DNA from: Erodium maritimum
Taxonomy: Eukaryota; Streptophyta; Magnoliopsida; Geraniales; Geraniaceae
Length of the DNA stretch: 64,000 nt
Assembly: GCA_963921825.1 (NCBI GenBank)
Contig: OY997589.1
Coordinates: 46,200,638-46,264,637 of the forward strand
Reading direction: 5' to 3'
Positions within the stretch are counted from its first letter, which is position 1. Every line of letters begins with the position of its first letter. A program made the position numbers and the translations under genes. Positions 24,584 through 38,488 of the stretch are shown here, in pieces. The notes under the pieces are model-generated. The model made no database searches. It was given only the letters and a program-made list of their open reading frames with translations, and had not been told where the DNA came from.

Positions 24584-27500
24584 AATTGTCTCGGATTGGG
24601 TTTCCACAGTAGTAGGGGTACTTTAATAGGAATATCTATTTCTATACACAACTAGAAGCCCATATGAGTCCTTTAATGGACAAAAAGAACAATTTGTTAC
24701 TCCTATTGACTTCTTAAATATTATAGTGTATGTCTAGATGAGAGGCTATTTTGTTTTAAGCCCAAATGGTCTCGAATTGAGTTTTTTCCACGGTTGATGG
24801 GGTACTTTCATAGGCATATGTATGCCCATACACAACTAGAGGCCCATAAGAGTCCCTTGAGGAACAATTTGTCTCGGATTGTCTCGGATTGTCTCGGTTG
24901 GTGGGGTACTATAGTATCTCTAGAAGAGAGAAAAACTTGTTTGGAGTCCAAATTGTCTCGGATTGGGTTCCCACAGTAGTTGGGGTACTTTAATATCTAT
25001 TTGTATACACAACTAGAAGCCCATATGAGTCCTTTAATGGACAAAAAGAACAATTTGTTACTCCTATTGACTTCTTAAATATTATAGTGTATGTTTAGAT
25101 GAGAGGCTATTTTGTTTTAAGCCCAAATGGCCTCGAATTGAGTTTTTTCATGGTTTGTGGGAGTACTTTAATAGGCATATCTATGTGTATAAACAACTAG
25201 AGGCACATATGAGTCCTTTGAGGGACAAAAAGAACAATTTGTCACTCCTCTTTATTTCCTACATAGTATAGTATGTCTATATGAGAGAAAAACTTGTTTG
25301 GAGTCCAAATTGTCTCGGGTTGGGTTCCCACAGTAGTTGGGGTACGTTAATAGGAATATCTATTTGTATACACAACTAGAAGCCCATATGAGTCCTTTAA
25401 TGGACAAAAAGATCAATTTGTTAGTCCTATTGACTTCTTAAATATTATAGTGTATGTCTAGATGAGAGGCTATTTTGTTTTAAGGCCAAATGGTTTGGAA
25501 TTGAGTTTTTCCACGGTTGGTGGGGTACTTTAATAGGCATATGTTTGCCTATACACAACTAGAGGCCCATAGGAGTCCCTTGAGGAACAAAAAGAACATT
25601 TTGTTACTCCTGGTTTCTTACATATTACAATATGTCTAGATGAAAGACTATATTTTTTCAATCACAAACGGTGTCGGATTTGTCACTCTTATTGACTTCT
25701 TAAATACTATAGTATGTCTAGATGAGAGAAAAACTTGTTTGGAGACCAAATTGTCTCGGATTGGGTTTCCACAGTAGTAGGGGTACTTTAATAGGAATAT
25801 CTATTTCTATACACAACTAGAAGCCCATATGGGTCCTTTAATGGACAAAAAGAACAATTTGTTACACCTATTGACTTCTTAAATATTATAGTGTATGTCT
25901 AGATGAGAGGCTATTTTGTTTTAAGCCCAAATGGTCTCGAATTGAGGTTTTCCACGATTGGTTGAGTACTTTAATAGGCATATCAATGCCTATACACAAC
26001 TAGAGGCCCATAGGAGTCCCTTGAGGAACAAAAAGAACATTTTGTTACTCCTGGTTTCTTACATATTACAATATGTCTAGATTAAAGACTATATTGTTTC
26101 AATCACAAACGGTCTCGGATTTGGGTTCCCAAGGTTTGTGGGAGTACTTTAATCGACATATCTATGTGTATAAACAACTAGAGGCACATATGAGTCCGTT
26201 GAGGGAAAAAAAGAATAATTTGTAACTCCTATTCATTTCTTAAATACTATAGTATGTCTAGATGAGAGAAAAATTTGTTTGGAGTCCAAATTGTCTCGGA
26301 TTGGGTTCCCACAGTAGTTGGGGTACTTTAATAGGAATATCTATTTGTATACACAACTAGAAGCCCATATGAGTCCTTTAATGGACAAAAAGAACAATTT
26401 GTTACTCCTATTGACTTCTTAAATATTATAGTGTATGTTTAGATGAGAGGCTATTTTGTTTTAAGCACAAATGGTCCCGAATTAAGTTTTTCCACGGTTG
26501 GTGGGATACTTTAATAGGCATATCAATGCCTATACACAACTAGAGGCCCATAGGAGTCCCTTGAGGAATAAAAAGAACATTTTGTTACTCCTGGTTTCTT
26601 ACATATTACAATATGTCTAGATGAAAGACTATATTTTTTCAATCACAAACGGTCTCGGATTTGGGCTCCCAAGGTTTGTGGGAGTACTTTAATAGGCATA
26701 ACTATGTGTATAAAAAACTAGAGGCCCATATGAGTCCTTTGAGGGACAAAAAGAACAATTTGTTACTCCTATTTATTTCTTAAATACTACAGTATCTCTA
26801 GATGAGAGAAAAACTTGTTTTGAGTCCAAATTGTCTAGGATTGGGTTCCCACAGTAGTTGGGGTACTTTAATAGGAATATCTATTTGTATACACAACTAG
26901 AAGCCCATATGAGTCCTTTAATGGACAAAAAGAACAATTTGTTACTCCTATTGACTTCTTAAATATTATAGTGTATGTTTAGATGAGAGGCTATTTTGTT
27001 TTAAGCACAAATGGTCCCGAATTGAGTTTTTCCACGGTTGGTGTGGTACTTTAATAGGCATATCAATGACTATACACAACTAGAGGCCCATAGGAGTCTC
27101 TTGAGGAATAAAAAGAACATTTTGTTACTCCTGGTTTCTTACATATTACAATATGTCTAGATGAAAGACTATATTTTTTCAATCACAAACGGACTCGGAT
27201 TTGGGTTCCCAAGGTTTTCGGGAGTACTTTAATAGGCATATATCTATGTATATAAACAACTAGAGGCCCATATGAGTCCTTTGAGGTTCAAAAAGAACAA
27301 TTTGTTACTCTTATTTATTTCTTAAATACTATAGTATGTCTAGATGAGAGAAAGACTTGTTTGGAGTCCAAATTGTCTCGGATTGGGTTCCGACATTACT
27401 TGGGGTACTTTAATAGGAATATCTATTTGTATACACAACTAGAAGCCCATATGAGTCCCTTAATGGACAAAAAGAACAATTTGTTACTGATATTGAGTTC

Positions 27501-27910
27501 TTAAATATTATAGTGTATGTTCAGATGAGAGGTTATTTTGTTTTAAGCCCAAATGGTCTCGAATTGAGTTTTTCCACGGATGGTGGGGTACTTTAATAGG
27601 CATATGTATGCGCATACACAACTAGAGGCCAATAGGAGTCCCTTGAGGAACAAAAAGAACATTTTGTTACTCCTGGTTTCTTACATATTACAATATGTCT
27701 AGATGAAAGACTATATTGTTTCTATCACAAACGGAATCGGATTTGGGTTCCCAAGGTTTGTGGGAGTACTTTAATCGGCATATCTATGTGTATAAACAAC
27801 TAGAGGCACATATGAGTCCGTTGAGGGAAAAAAAGAATAATTTGTAACTCCTAGTTATTTCTTAAATACTATAGTATCTCTAGATGAGAGAAAAACTTGT
27901 TTGGAGTCCA
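24584..27910 (+). repeat. 3.3-kb HOR, copy 3 with replaced internal segment
   Basis: It matches copy 2 at offset 3605 up to about 25115 and at offset 3327 from about 26140 onward. Between those points about 1.03 kb (25115-26140) replaces about 1.3 kb of the copy 2 sequence. The replacement holds a B/C hybrid monomer (near 25147) and a truncated C monomer joined to an A tail (GTCGGATTTGTCACTC near 25672). Confidence 0.88.
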
Positions 27911-29457
27911 AATTGTCTCGGATTGGGTTTCCACAGTAGTAGGGGTACTTTAATAGGAATATCTATTTCTATACACAACTAGAAGCCCATATGAGTCCTT
28001 TAATGGACAAAAAGAACAATTTGTTACTCCTATTGACTTCTTAAATATTATAGTGTATGTCTAGATGAGAGGCTATTTTGTTTTAAGCCCAAATGGTCTC
28101 GAATTGAGTTTTTTCCACGGTTGATGGGGTACTTTCATAGGCATATGTATGCCCATACACAACTAGAAGCCCATAAGAGTCCCTTGAGGAACAATTTGTC
28201 TCGGATTGTCTCGGTTGGTGGGGTACTATAGTATCTCTAGAAGAGAGAAAAACTTGTTTGGAGTCCAAATTGTCTCGGATTGGGTTCCCACAGTAGTTGG
28301 GGTACTTTAATATCTATTTGTATACACAACTAGAAGCCCATATGAGTCCTTTAATGGACAAAAAGAACAATTTGTTACTCCTATTGACTTCTTAAATATT
28401 ATAGTGTATGTTTAGATGAGAGGCTATTTTGTTTTAAGCCCAAATGGCCTCGAATTGAGTTTTTTCATGGTTTGTGGGAGTACTTTAATAGGCATATCTA
28501 TGTGTATAAACAACTAGAGGCACATATGAGTCCTTTGAGGGACAAAAAGAACAATTTGTCACTCCTCTTTATTTCCTACATAGTATAGTATGTCTATATG
28601 AGAGAAAAACTTGTTTGGAGTCCAAATTGTCTCGGGTTGGGTTCCCACAGTAGTTGGGGTACGTTAATAGGAATATCTATTTGTATACACAACTAGAAGC
28701 CCATATGAGTCCTTTAATGGACAAAAAGATCAATTTGTTAGTCCTATTGACTTCTTAAATATTATAGTGTATGTCTAGATGAGAGGCTATTTTGTTTTAA
28801 GGCCAAATGGTTTGGAATTGAGTTTTTCCACGGTTGGTGGGGTACTTTAATAGGCATATGTTTGCCTATACACAACTAGAGGCCCATAGGAGTCCCTTGA
28901 GGAACAAAAAGAACATTTTGTTACTCCTGGTTTCTTACATATTACAATATGTCTAGATGAAAGACTATATTTTTTCAATCACAAACGGTGTCGGATTTGT
29001 CACTCTTATTGACTTCTTAAATACTATAGTATGTCTAGATGAGAGAAAAACTTGTTTGGAGACCAAATTGTCTCGGATTGGGTTTCCACAGTAGTAGGGG
29101 TACTTTAATAGGAATATCTATTTCTATACACAACTAGAAGCCCATATGGGTCCTTTAATGGACAAAAAGAACAATTTGTTACACCTATTGACTTCTTAAA
29201 TATTATAGTGTATGTCTAGATGAGAGGCTATTTTGTTTTAAGCCCAAATGGTCTCGAATTGAGGTTTTCCACGATTGGTTGAGTACTTTAATAGGCATAT
29301 CAATGCCTATACACAACTAGAGGCCCATAGGAGTCCCTTGAGGAACAAAAAGAACATTTTGTTACTCCTGGTTTCTTACATATTACAATATGTCTAGATT
29401 AAAGACTATATTGTTTCAATCACAAACGGTCTCGGATTTGGGTTCCCAAGGTTTGTG
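27911..29457 (+). repeat. 3.3-kb HOR, partial copy 4
   Basis: It follows copy 3 at offset 3327 until the microtandem and at 3317 after it, because one 10-bp GTCTCGGATT unit is missing at 28198-28217. The 25115-26140 replacement segment is repeated here at about 28432-29457. Similarity to copy 3 stops where GTGGTAGTACTTTAATAGG replaces GTGGGAGTACTTTAATCGAC. Confidence 0.88.
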
Positions 29458-32400
29458 GTAGTACTTTAATAGGCATATCTATGTGTATAAACAACTAGAG
29501 GCCCATATGAGTTCTTTGAGGGACAAAAAGAACAATTTGTTACTCCTATTTATTTCTTAAATACTATAGTATGTCTAGATGAGAGAAAAACTTGTTTGGA
29601 GTCCAAATTGTCTCGGATTGGGTTCCCACAGTAGTTGGGGTAATTTAATAGGAATATCTATTTGTATACACAACAAGAAGCCCATATGAGTCCTTTAATG
29701 GACAAAAAGAACAATTTGTTACTCCTATTGACTTCTTAAATATTATAGTGTATGTTTAGATGAGAGGCTATTTTGTTTTAAGCCCAAATGGCCTCGAATT
29801 GAGTTTTTTCACGGTTTGTGGGAGTACTTTAATAGGCATATCTATGTGTATAAACAACTAGAGGCACATATGAGTCCTTTGAGGGACAAAAAGAACAATT
29901 TGTTACTCCTATTTATTTCTTAAATACTATAGTATCTCTAGATGAGAGAAAAACTTGTTTGGAGTCCAAATTGTCTCGGATTGGGTTCCCCCAATAGTTG
30001 GGGTACTCTAACAGGAATATCTATTTGTATACACAACGAGAAGCACATATGAGTCCTTTAATGGACAAAAAGATCAAATTGTTAGTCCTATTGACTTCTT
30101 AAATATTATAGTGTATCTCTAGATGAGAGGCTATTTTGTTTTAAGCACAAATGGTCCCGAATTAAGTTTTTCCACGGTTGGTGGGGTACTTTAATAGGCA
30201 TATCAATGCATATACACAACTAGAGGCCCATAGGAGTCCCTTGAGGAACAAAAAGAAAATTTTGTTACTCCTGGTTTCTTACATATTACAATATGTCTAG
30301 ATGAAAGACTATATTTTTTCAATCACAAACGGTCTCGGATTTGGGTTCCCAAGGTTTGTGGGAGTACTTTAATAGGCATATCTATGTGTATAAACAACTA
30401 GAGGTCCATATGAGTCCTTTGAGGGACAAAAAGAACATTTTGTTACTCCTATTTATTTCTTAAATACTATAGTATGTCTAGATGAGAGAAAAACTTGTTT
30501 GAGTCCAAATTGTCTCGGATTGGGTTCCCACAGTAGTTGTGGTACTTTATTAGGAATATCTATTTGTATAAACAACTAGAAGCTCATATGAGTCCTTTAA
30601 TGGACAAAAATAACAAATTGTTAGTCCTATTGACTTCTTAAATATTATAGTGTATCTCTAGATGAGAGGCTATTTTGTTTTAAGCCCAAATGGTCTCGAA
30701 TTGAGTTTTTTCACGGTTGGTGGGGTACTTTAATAGGCATATGTATGCCTATACACAACTAGAGGCCCATAGGAGTCCCTTGAGGAACAAAAAGAACATT
30801 TTGTTACTCCTGGTTTCTTACATATTACAATATGTCTAGATGAAAGACTATATTGTTTCAATCACAAACAGACTCGGATTTGGGTTCCCAACGTTTGTGG
30901 GAGTACTTTAATAGGCATATCTATGTGTATAAACAACTAGAGGCCCATATGAGTCCTTTGAGTTACAAAAAGAACAATTTGTTACTCCTAATGACTTCTT
31001 AAATATTATAGTGTATCTCTAGATGAGAGGCTATTTTGTTTTAAGCACAAAGGGTCCCGAATTAAGGTTTTTCCACCGTTGGTGGGGTACTTTAATAGGC
31101 ATATGTTTGCCTATAAACAACTAGAGGCCCATATGAGTCCTTTGAGGGACAAAAAGAACAATTTGTTACTCCTATTTATTTCTTAAATACTATAGTATCT
31201 CTAGATGAGAGAAAAACTTGTTTGGAGTCCAAATTGTCTCGGATTGGGTTCCCACAGTAATTGGGGTACTTTAATAGGAATATCTATTTGTATACACAAC
31301 TAGAAGCCCATATGAGTTCTTTAATGGACAAAAAGAACAATTTGTTATTCCTATTGACTTCTTAAATATTATAGTGTATGTTTAGATGAGAGGCTATTTT
31401 GTTTTAAGCCCAAACGGCCTCGAATTGAGTTTTTTCACGGTTTGTGGGAGTACTTTAAAAGGCATATCTATGTGTATAAACAACTAGAGGCACATATGAG
31501 TCCTTTGAGGGACAAAAAGAACAATTTGTTACTCCTATTTATTTCTTAAATACTATAGTATCTTTAGATGAGAGAAAAACTTGTTTGTGGTCCAAATTGT
31601 CTCGGATTGGGTTCCCACAGTAGTTGGGGTATTTTAATAGGAATATCTATTTTTATACACAACTAGAAGCACATATGGGTCCTTTAATGGACAAAAAGAA
31701 CAATTTGTTACACCTATTGACTTCTTAAATATTATAGTGTATGTCTAGATGAGAGGCTATTTTGTTTTAAGGCCAAATGGTTTCGAATTGAGTTTTTCCA
31801 CGGTTGGTGGGGTACTTTAATAGGCATATGTTTGCCTATACACAACTAGAGGCCCATAGGAGTCTCTTGAGGAACAAAAAGAACTTTTTGTTACTCCTGG
31901 TTTCTTACATATTACAATATGTCTAGATGAAAGACTATATTTTTTCAATCACAAACGGTCTCGGATTTTGGTTCCCAAGGTTTGTGGGAGTACTTTAATA
32001 GGCATATCTATGTGTATAAACAACTAGAGGCCCATATGAGTCCTTTGAGTGACAAAAAGAACAATTTGTTACTCCTAATGACTTCTTAAATATTATAGTA
32101 TATCTCTAGATGAGAGCCTATTTTGTTTTAAGCACAAATGGTCCCGAATTAAGATTTTTCCACCGTTGGTGGGGTACTTTAATAGGCATATGTTTTCCTA
32201 TACACAACTAGAGGCCCATAGGAGTCCCTTGAGGAACAAAAAGAACATTTTGTTACTCCTGGTTTCTTACATATTACAATATGTCTAGATTAAAGACTAT
32301 ATTTTTTTCAATCACAAACGGTCTCGGATTTGGGTTCCCAAGGTTTGTGGGAGTACTTTAATAGGCATATCTATGTGTATAAACAACTAGAGGCATATAT

Positions 32401-33969
32401 GAGTCCTTTGAGGGACAAAAAGAACAATTTTGTTTGGAGTCCAAATTGTCTCGGATTGGGTTTCCACAGTAGTTGGGGTACTTTAATAGGAATATAAATT
32501 TTTATACACAACTAGAAGCCCATATGGGTCCTTTAATGGACAAAAAGAACAATTTGTTACACCTATTGACTTCTTAAATATTATAGTGTATGTCTAGATG
32601 AGAGGCTATTTTGTTTTAACGCCAAATGGTCTCGAATTGAGTTTTTCCACGGTTGGTGGGGTACTTTAATAGGCATATGTTTGCCTATAAACAACTAGAG
32701 GCCCATAGGAGTCCCTTGAGGAACAAAAAGAACATTTTGTTACTCCTGTTTTCTTACGTATTACAATATGTCTAGATGTAAGACTATATTTTTTCAATCA
32801 CAAACGGTCTCGGATTTGGGTTCCCAAGGTTTGTGGGAGTACTTTAATAGGCATATCTATGTGTATAAACAACTAGAGGCACATATAAGTCCTTTGAGGG
32901 ACAAAAAGAACAATTTGTTACTCCTATTTATTTCTTAAATACTATAGTATCTCTAGATGAGAGAAAAACTTGTTTGGAGTCCAAATTGTCTCGGATTGGG
33001 TTCCCACAGTAGTTTGGGTACTTTAATAGGAATATCTATTTGTATACACAACGAGAAGCACATAAGAGTCTTTTAATGGACAAAAAGATCAATTTGTTAG
33101 TCCTATTGACTTCTTAAATATTATAGTGCATGTCTAGATGAGAGGCTATTTTGTTTGAAGGCCAAATGGTCTCGAATTGAGTTTTTCCACGGTTGGTGGG
33201 GTACCCAATAGTTGGGTTCCCACAATAGTTGGGGTACTCTAATAGGAATATCTATTTGTATACACAACGAGAAGCACATATGAGTCCTTTAATGGACAAA
33301 AAGATCAAATTCTTAGTCCTATTGACTTCTTAAATATTATAGTGTATGTCTAGATGAGAGGCTATTTTGTTTTAAGGCCAAATGGTCTCGAATTGAGTTT
33401 TTCAATGGTTGGTGGGGTACTTTAATAGGCATATGTTTGCCTATACACAACTAGAGCCCCATGGGAGTCCCTTGAGGAACAAAAAAAATATTTTGTTACT
33501 CCTGGTTTCTTACATACTACAATATGTCAAGATGAAAGACTATATATTTTCAATCAAGAACGGTCTCGGATTTGGTTTCCCAAGGTTTGTGGGAGTACTT
33601 GAATAGGCATATCTATGTGTATAAACAACTAGAGGCACATATGAGTCCTTTGAGGGACAAAAAGAACAATTTGTTACTCCTATTTATTTCTTAAATACTA
33701 TAGTATCTCTAGATGAGAGAAAAACTTGTTTGGAGTCCAAATTGTCTCGGATTGGGTTCCCACAGTAGTTGGGGTACTTTAATATGAATATCTATTTGTA
33801 TACACAACTAGAAGCCCATATGAGTCCTTTAATGGTCAAAAAGAAATTTTTTTTACTCTTATTGACTTCTTAAATATTATAGTGTATGTTTAGATGAGAG
33901 GCTATTTTGTTTTAAGCCCAAATGGCCTCGAACTGAATTTTTTCACGGTTTGTGGGAGTACTTTAATAG
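29458..33969 (+). repeat. Diverged satellite with deletions and hybrid monomers
   Basis: Monomers are recognisable but order is irregular. B/C hybrids occur near 29808 and 31433. C passes directly into an A tail/B start at about 30985 and 32080 (CTCCTAATGACTTC), skipping most of an A monomer. Internal deletions join C to A at about 32427 (CAATTTTGTTTGGAG) and two A/B segments at about 33202 (GGTACCCAATAGTTGGG). No long regular HOR is visible. Confidence 0.85.
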
Positions 33970-35474
33970 GCATATCTATGTGTATAAACAACTAGAGGCA
34001 CATATGAGTCCTTTGAGGGACAAAAAGAACAATTTGTTACTCCTATTTATTTCTTAAATACTATAGTATCTCTAGATGAGAGAAAAACTTGTTTTGAGTC
34101 CAAATTGTCTCGGATTGGGTTCACACAGTAGTTGGGGTACTTTAATAGGAATATCTATTTGTATACACAACGAGAAGCACATATGAGTCTTTTAATGGAC
34201 AAAAAGATGAATTTGTTAGTCCTATTGACTTCTTAAATATTATAGTGTATGTCTAGATGAGAGGCTGTTTTGTTTTAAGGCCAAATGGTCTCGAATTGAG
34301 TTTTTCCACGGTTGGTGGGGTACTTTAATAGGCATATGTTTGCCTATACACAACTAGAGGCCCATAGGAGTCCCTTGTGGAACAAAAAGAACATTTTGTT
34401 ACTCCTGGTTTCTTACATATTACAATATGTCAAGATGAAAGACTATATTTTTTCAATCACAAACGGTCTCGGATTTGGGTTCATAAGGTTTGTGGGAGTA
34501 CTTTAATGGGCATATCTATGTGTATAAACAACTAGAGGCACATATGAGTCCTTTGAGGGACAAAAAGAACAATTTGTTACTCCTATTTATTTCTTAAATA
34601 CTATAGTATCTCTAGATGAGAGAAAAACTTGTTTTGAGTCCAAATTGTCTCGGATTGGGTTCACACAGTAGTTGGGGTACTTTAATAGGAATATCTATTT
34701 GTATACACAACGAGAAGCACATATGAGTCTTTTAATGGACAAAAAGATCAATTTGTTTGTCCTATTGACTTCTTAAATATTATAGTGTATGTCTAGATGA
34801 GAGGCTATTTTGTTTTAAGGCCAAATGGTCTCGAATTGAGTTTTTCCACGGTTGGTGGGGTACTTTAATAGGCATATGTTTGCCTATACACAACCACAGG
34901 CCCATAGGAGTCCCTTGAGGAACAAAAAGAACATTTTGTTACTCCTGGTTTCTTACATATTACAATATGTCTAGATGAAAGACTATATTTTTTCAATCAC
35001 AAATGGTCTCGGATTTGGGTTCCCAAGGTTTGTGGAAGTACTTTAATAGGCATATCTATGTGTATAAACAACTAGAGGCACATATTAGTCCTTTGAGGGA
35101 CAAAAAGAACAATTTGTTACTCCTATTTATTTCTTAAATACTATAATGAGAGAAAAACTTGTTTGGAGTCCAAATTGTCTCGGATTGGGTTCCCACAGTA
35201 GTTGGGGTACTTTAATAGGAATATCTATTTGTATACACAACTAGAAGCCCATATGAGTCTTTTATTGGACAAAAAGAACAATTTGTTACTCCTATTGACT
35301 TCTTAAATATTACAGTGTATGTTTAGATGAGAGGCTATTTTGTTTTAAGCTCAAATGGCCTCGAATTGAGTTTTTTCACGGTTTGTGGGAGTACTTTAAT
35401 AGGCATATCTATATTTTTTCAATCACAAACGGTCTCGGATTTGGGTTCCCAAGGTTTGTGGGAGTACTTTAATA
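33970..35474 (+). repeat. 1507-bp HOR, copy 1
   Basis: This unit repeats at 1507-bp spacing. Its landmarks are GGGTTCATAAGGTTTG (about 34477), CAACCACAGGCCC (about 34892), a short deletion giving CTATAATGAGAGAAAAAC (about 35142) and a fused junction CATATCTATATTTTTTC (about 35405). The length is eight monomers plus about 67 bp, because the fused junction leaves a partial monomer. Confidence 0.88.
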
Positions 35475-36981
35475 TGGCATATCTATGTGTATAAACAACT
35501 AGAGGCACATATGAGTCCTTTGAGGGACAAAAAGAACAATTTGTTACTCCTATTTATTTCTTAAATACTATAGTATCTCTAGATGAGAGAAAAACTTGTT
35601 TTGAGTCCAAATTGTCTCGGATTGGGTTCACACAGTAGTTGGGGTACTTTAATAGGAATATCTATTTGTATACACAACGAGAAGCACATATGAGTCTTTT
35701 AATGGACAAAAAGATGAATTTGTTAGTCCTATTGACTTCTTAAATATTATAGTGTATGTCTAGATGAGAGGCTGTTTTGTTTTAAGGCCAAATGGTCTCG
35801 AATTGAGTTTTTCCACGGTTGGTGGGGTACTTTAATAGGCATATGTTTGCCTATACACAACTAGAGGCCCATAGGAGTCCCTTGTGGAACAAAAAGAACA
35901 TTTTGTTACTCCTGGTTTCTTACATATTACAATATGTCAAGATGAAAGACTATATTTTTTCAATCACAAACGGTCTCGGATTTGGGTTCATAAGGTTTGT
36001 GGGAGTACTTTAATGGGCATATCTATGTGTATAAACAACTAGAGGCACATATGAGTCCTTTGAGGGACAAAAAGAACAATTTGTTACTCCTATTTATTTC
36101 TTAAATACTATAGTATCTCTAGATGAGAGAAAAACTTGTTTTGAGTCCAAATTGTCTCGGATTGGGTTCACACAGTAGTTGGGGTACTTTAATAGGAATA
36201 TCTATTTGTATACACAACGAGAAGCACATATGAGTCTTTTAATGGACAAAAAGATCAATTTGTTTGTCCTATTGACTTCTTAAATATTATAGTGTATGTC
36301 TAGATGAGAGGCTATTTTGTTTTAAGGCCAAATGGTCTCGAATTGAGTTTTTCCACGGTTGGTGGGGTACTTTAATAGGCATATGTTTGCCTATACACAA
36401 CCACAGGCCCATAGGAGTCCCTTGAGGAACAAAAAGAACATTTTGTTACTCCTGGTTTCTTACATATTACAATATGTCTAGATGAAAGACTATATTTTTT
36501 CAATCACAAATGGTCTCGGATTTGGGTTCCCAAGGTTTGTGGAAGTACTTTAATAGGCATATCTATGTGTATAAACAACTAGAGGCACATATTAGTCCTT
36601 TGAGGGACAAAAAGAACAATTTGTTACTCCTATTTATTTCTTAAATACTATAATGAGAGAAAAACTTGTTTGGAGTCCAAATTGTCTCGGATTGGGTTCC
36701 CACAGTAGTTGGGGTACTTTAATAGGAATATCTATTTGTATACACAACTAGAAGCCCATATGAGTCTTTTATTGGACAAAAAGAACAATTTGTTACTCCT
36801 ATTGACTTCTTAAATATTACAGTGTATGTTTAGATGAGAGGCTATTTTGTTTTAAGCTCAAATGGCCTCGAATTGAGTTTTTTCACGGTTTGTGGGAGTA
36901 CTTTAATAGGCATATCTATATTTTTTCAATCACAAACGGTCTCGGATTTGGGTTCCCAAGGTTTGTGGGAGTACTTTAATA
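35475..36981 (+). repeat. 1507-bp HOR, copy 2
   Basis: All four landmarks of the first copy recur 1507 bp downstream. The first base pattern AATATGGCAT (near 35471) differs from copy 1 (AATAGGCAT), showing that copies 2, 3 and the stub descend from the fused-junction end of the unit. Confidence 0.9.
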
Positions 36982-38488
36982 TGGCATATCTATGTGTATA
37001 AACAACTAGAGGCACATATGAGTCCTTTGAGGGACAAAAAGAACAATTTGTTACTCCTATTTATTTCTTATATACTATACTATCTCTAGATGAGAGAAAA
37101 ACTTGTTTTGAGTCCAAATTGTCTCGGATTGGGTTCACACAGTAGTTGGGGTACTTTAATAGGAATATCTATTTGTATACACAACGAGAAGCACATATGA
37201 GTCTTTTAATGGACAAAAAGATGAATTTGTTAGTCCTATTGACTTCTTAAATATTATAGTGTATGTCTAGATGAGAGGCTGTTTTGTTTTAAGGCCAAAT
37301 GGTCTCGAATTGAGTTTTTCCACGGTTGGTGGGGTACTTTAATAGGCATATGTTTGCCTATACACAACTAGAGGCCCATAGGAGTCCCTTGTGGAACAAA
37401 AAGAACATTTTGTTACTCCTGGTTTCTTACATATTACAATATGTCAAGATGAAAGACTATATTTTTTCAATCACAAACGGTCTCGGATTTGGGTTCATAA
37501 GGTTTGTGGGAGTACTTTAATGGGCATATCTATGTGTATAAACAACTAGAGGCACATATGAGTCCTTTGAGGGACAAAAAGAACAATTTGTTACTCCTAT
37601 TTATTTCTTAAATACTATAGTATCTCTAGATGAGAGAAAAACTTGTTTTGAGTCCAAATTGTCTCGGATTGGGTTCACACAGTAGTTGGGGTACTTTAAT
37701 AGGAATATCTATTTGTATACACAACGAGAAGCACATATGAGTCTTTTAATGGACAAAAAGATCAATTTGTTTGTCCTATTGACTTCTTAAATATTATAGT
37801 GTATGTCTAGATGAGAGGCTATTTTGTTTTAAGGCCAAATGGTCTCGAATTGAGTTTTTCCACGGTTGGTGGGGTACTTTAATAGGCATATGTTTGCCTA
37901 TACACAACCACAGGCCCATAGGAGTCCCTTGAGGAACAAAAAGAACATTTTGTTACTCCTGGTTTCTTACATATTACAATATGTCTAGATGAAAGACTAT
38001 ATTTTTTCAATCACAAATGGTCTCGGATTTGGGTTCCCAAGGTTTGTGGAAGTACTTTAATAGGCATATCTATGTGTATAAACAACTAGAGGCACATATT
38101 AGTCCTTTGAGGGACAAAAAGAACAATTTGTTACTCCTATTTATTTCTTAAATACTATAATGAGAGAAAAACTTGTTTGGAGTCCAAATTGTCTCGGATT
38201 GGGTTCCCACAGTAGTTGGGGTACTTTAATAGGAATATCTATTTGTATACACAACTAGAAGCCCATATGAGTCTTTTATTGGACAAAAAGAACAATTTGT
38301 TACTCCTATTGACTTCTTAAATATTACAGTGTATGTTTAGATGAGAGGCTATTTTGTTTTAAGCTCAAATGGCCTCGAATTGAGTTTTTTCACGGTTTGT
38401 GGGAGTACTTTAATAGGCATATCTATATTTTTTCAATCACAAACGGTCTCGGATTTGGGTTCCCAAGGTTTGTGGGAGTACTTTAATA
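36982..38488 (+). repeat. 1507-bp HOR, copy 3
   Basis: This is the third copy with the same landmarks. Its C/A junction reads TATATACTATACTATC (near 37069), whereas copies 1 and 2 have the standard palindromic ATACTATAGTAT. The same altered junction recurs in the stub that follows (near 38575), so the copy-3 variant is shared with its right neighbour. Confidence 0.9.

Noticed and set aside
33409-33606. Recurrent 64-65 codon reading frame across B and C monomers, also at 17944, 21549, 34312, 35819, 37326, 40257, 44761, 46204, 52871 and 53772
   Set aside because: It begins at TTG, not ATG, and lies inside tandem satellite. Its length depends on one base: where GTCTAGATG becomes GTCAAGATG or GTCTTGATG a TAG stop is lost. 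Most B/C pairs keep the stop, so it is a chance frame.
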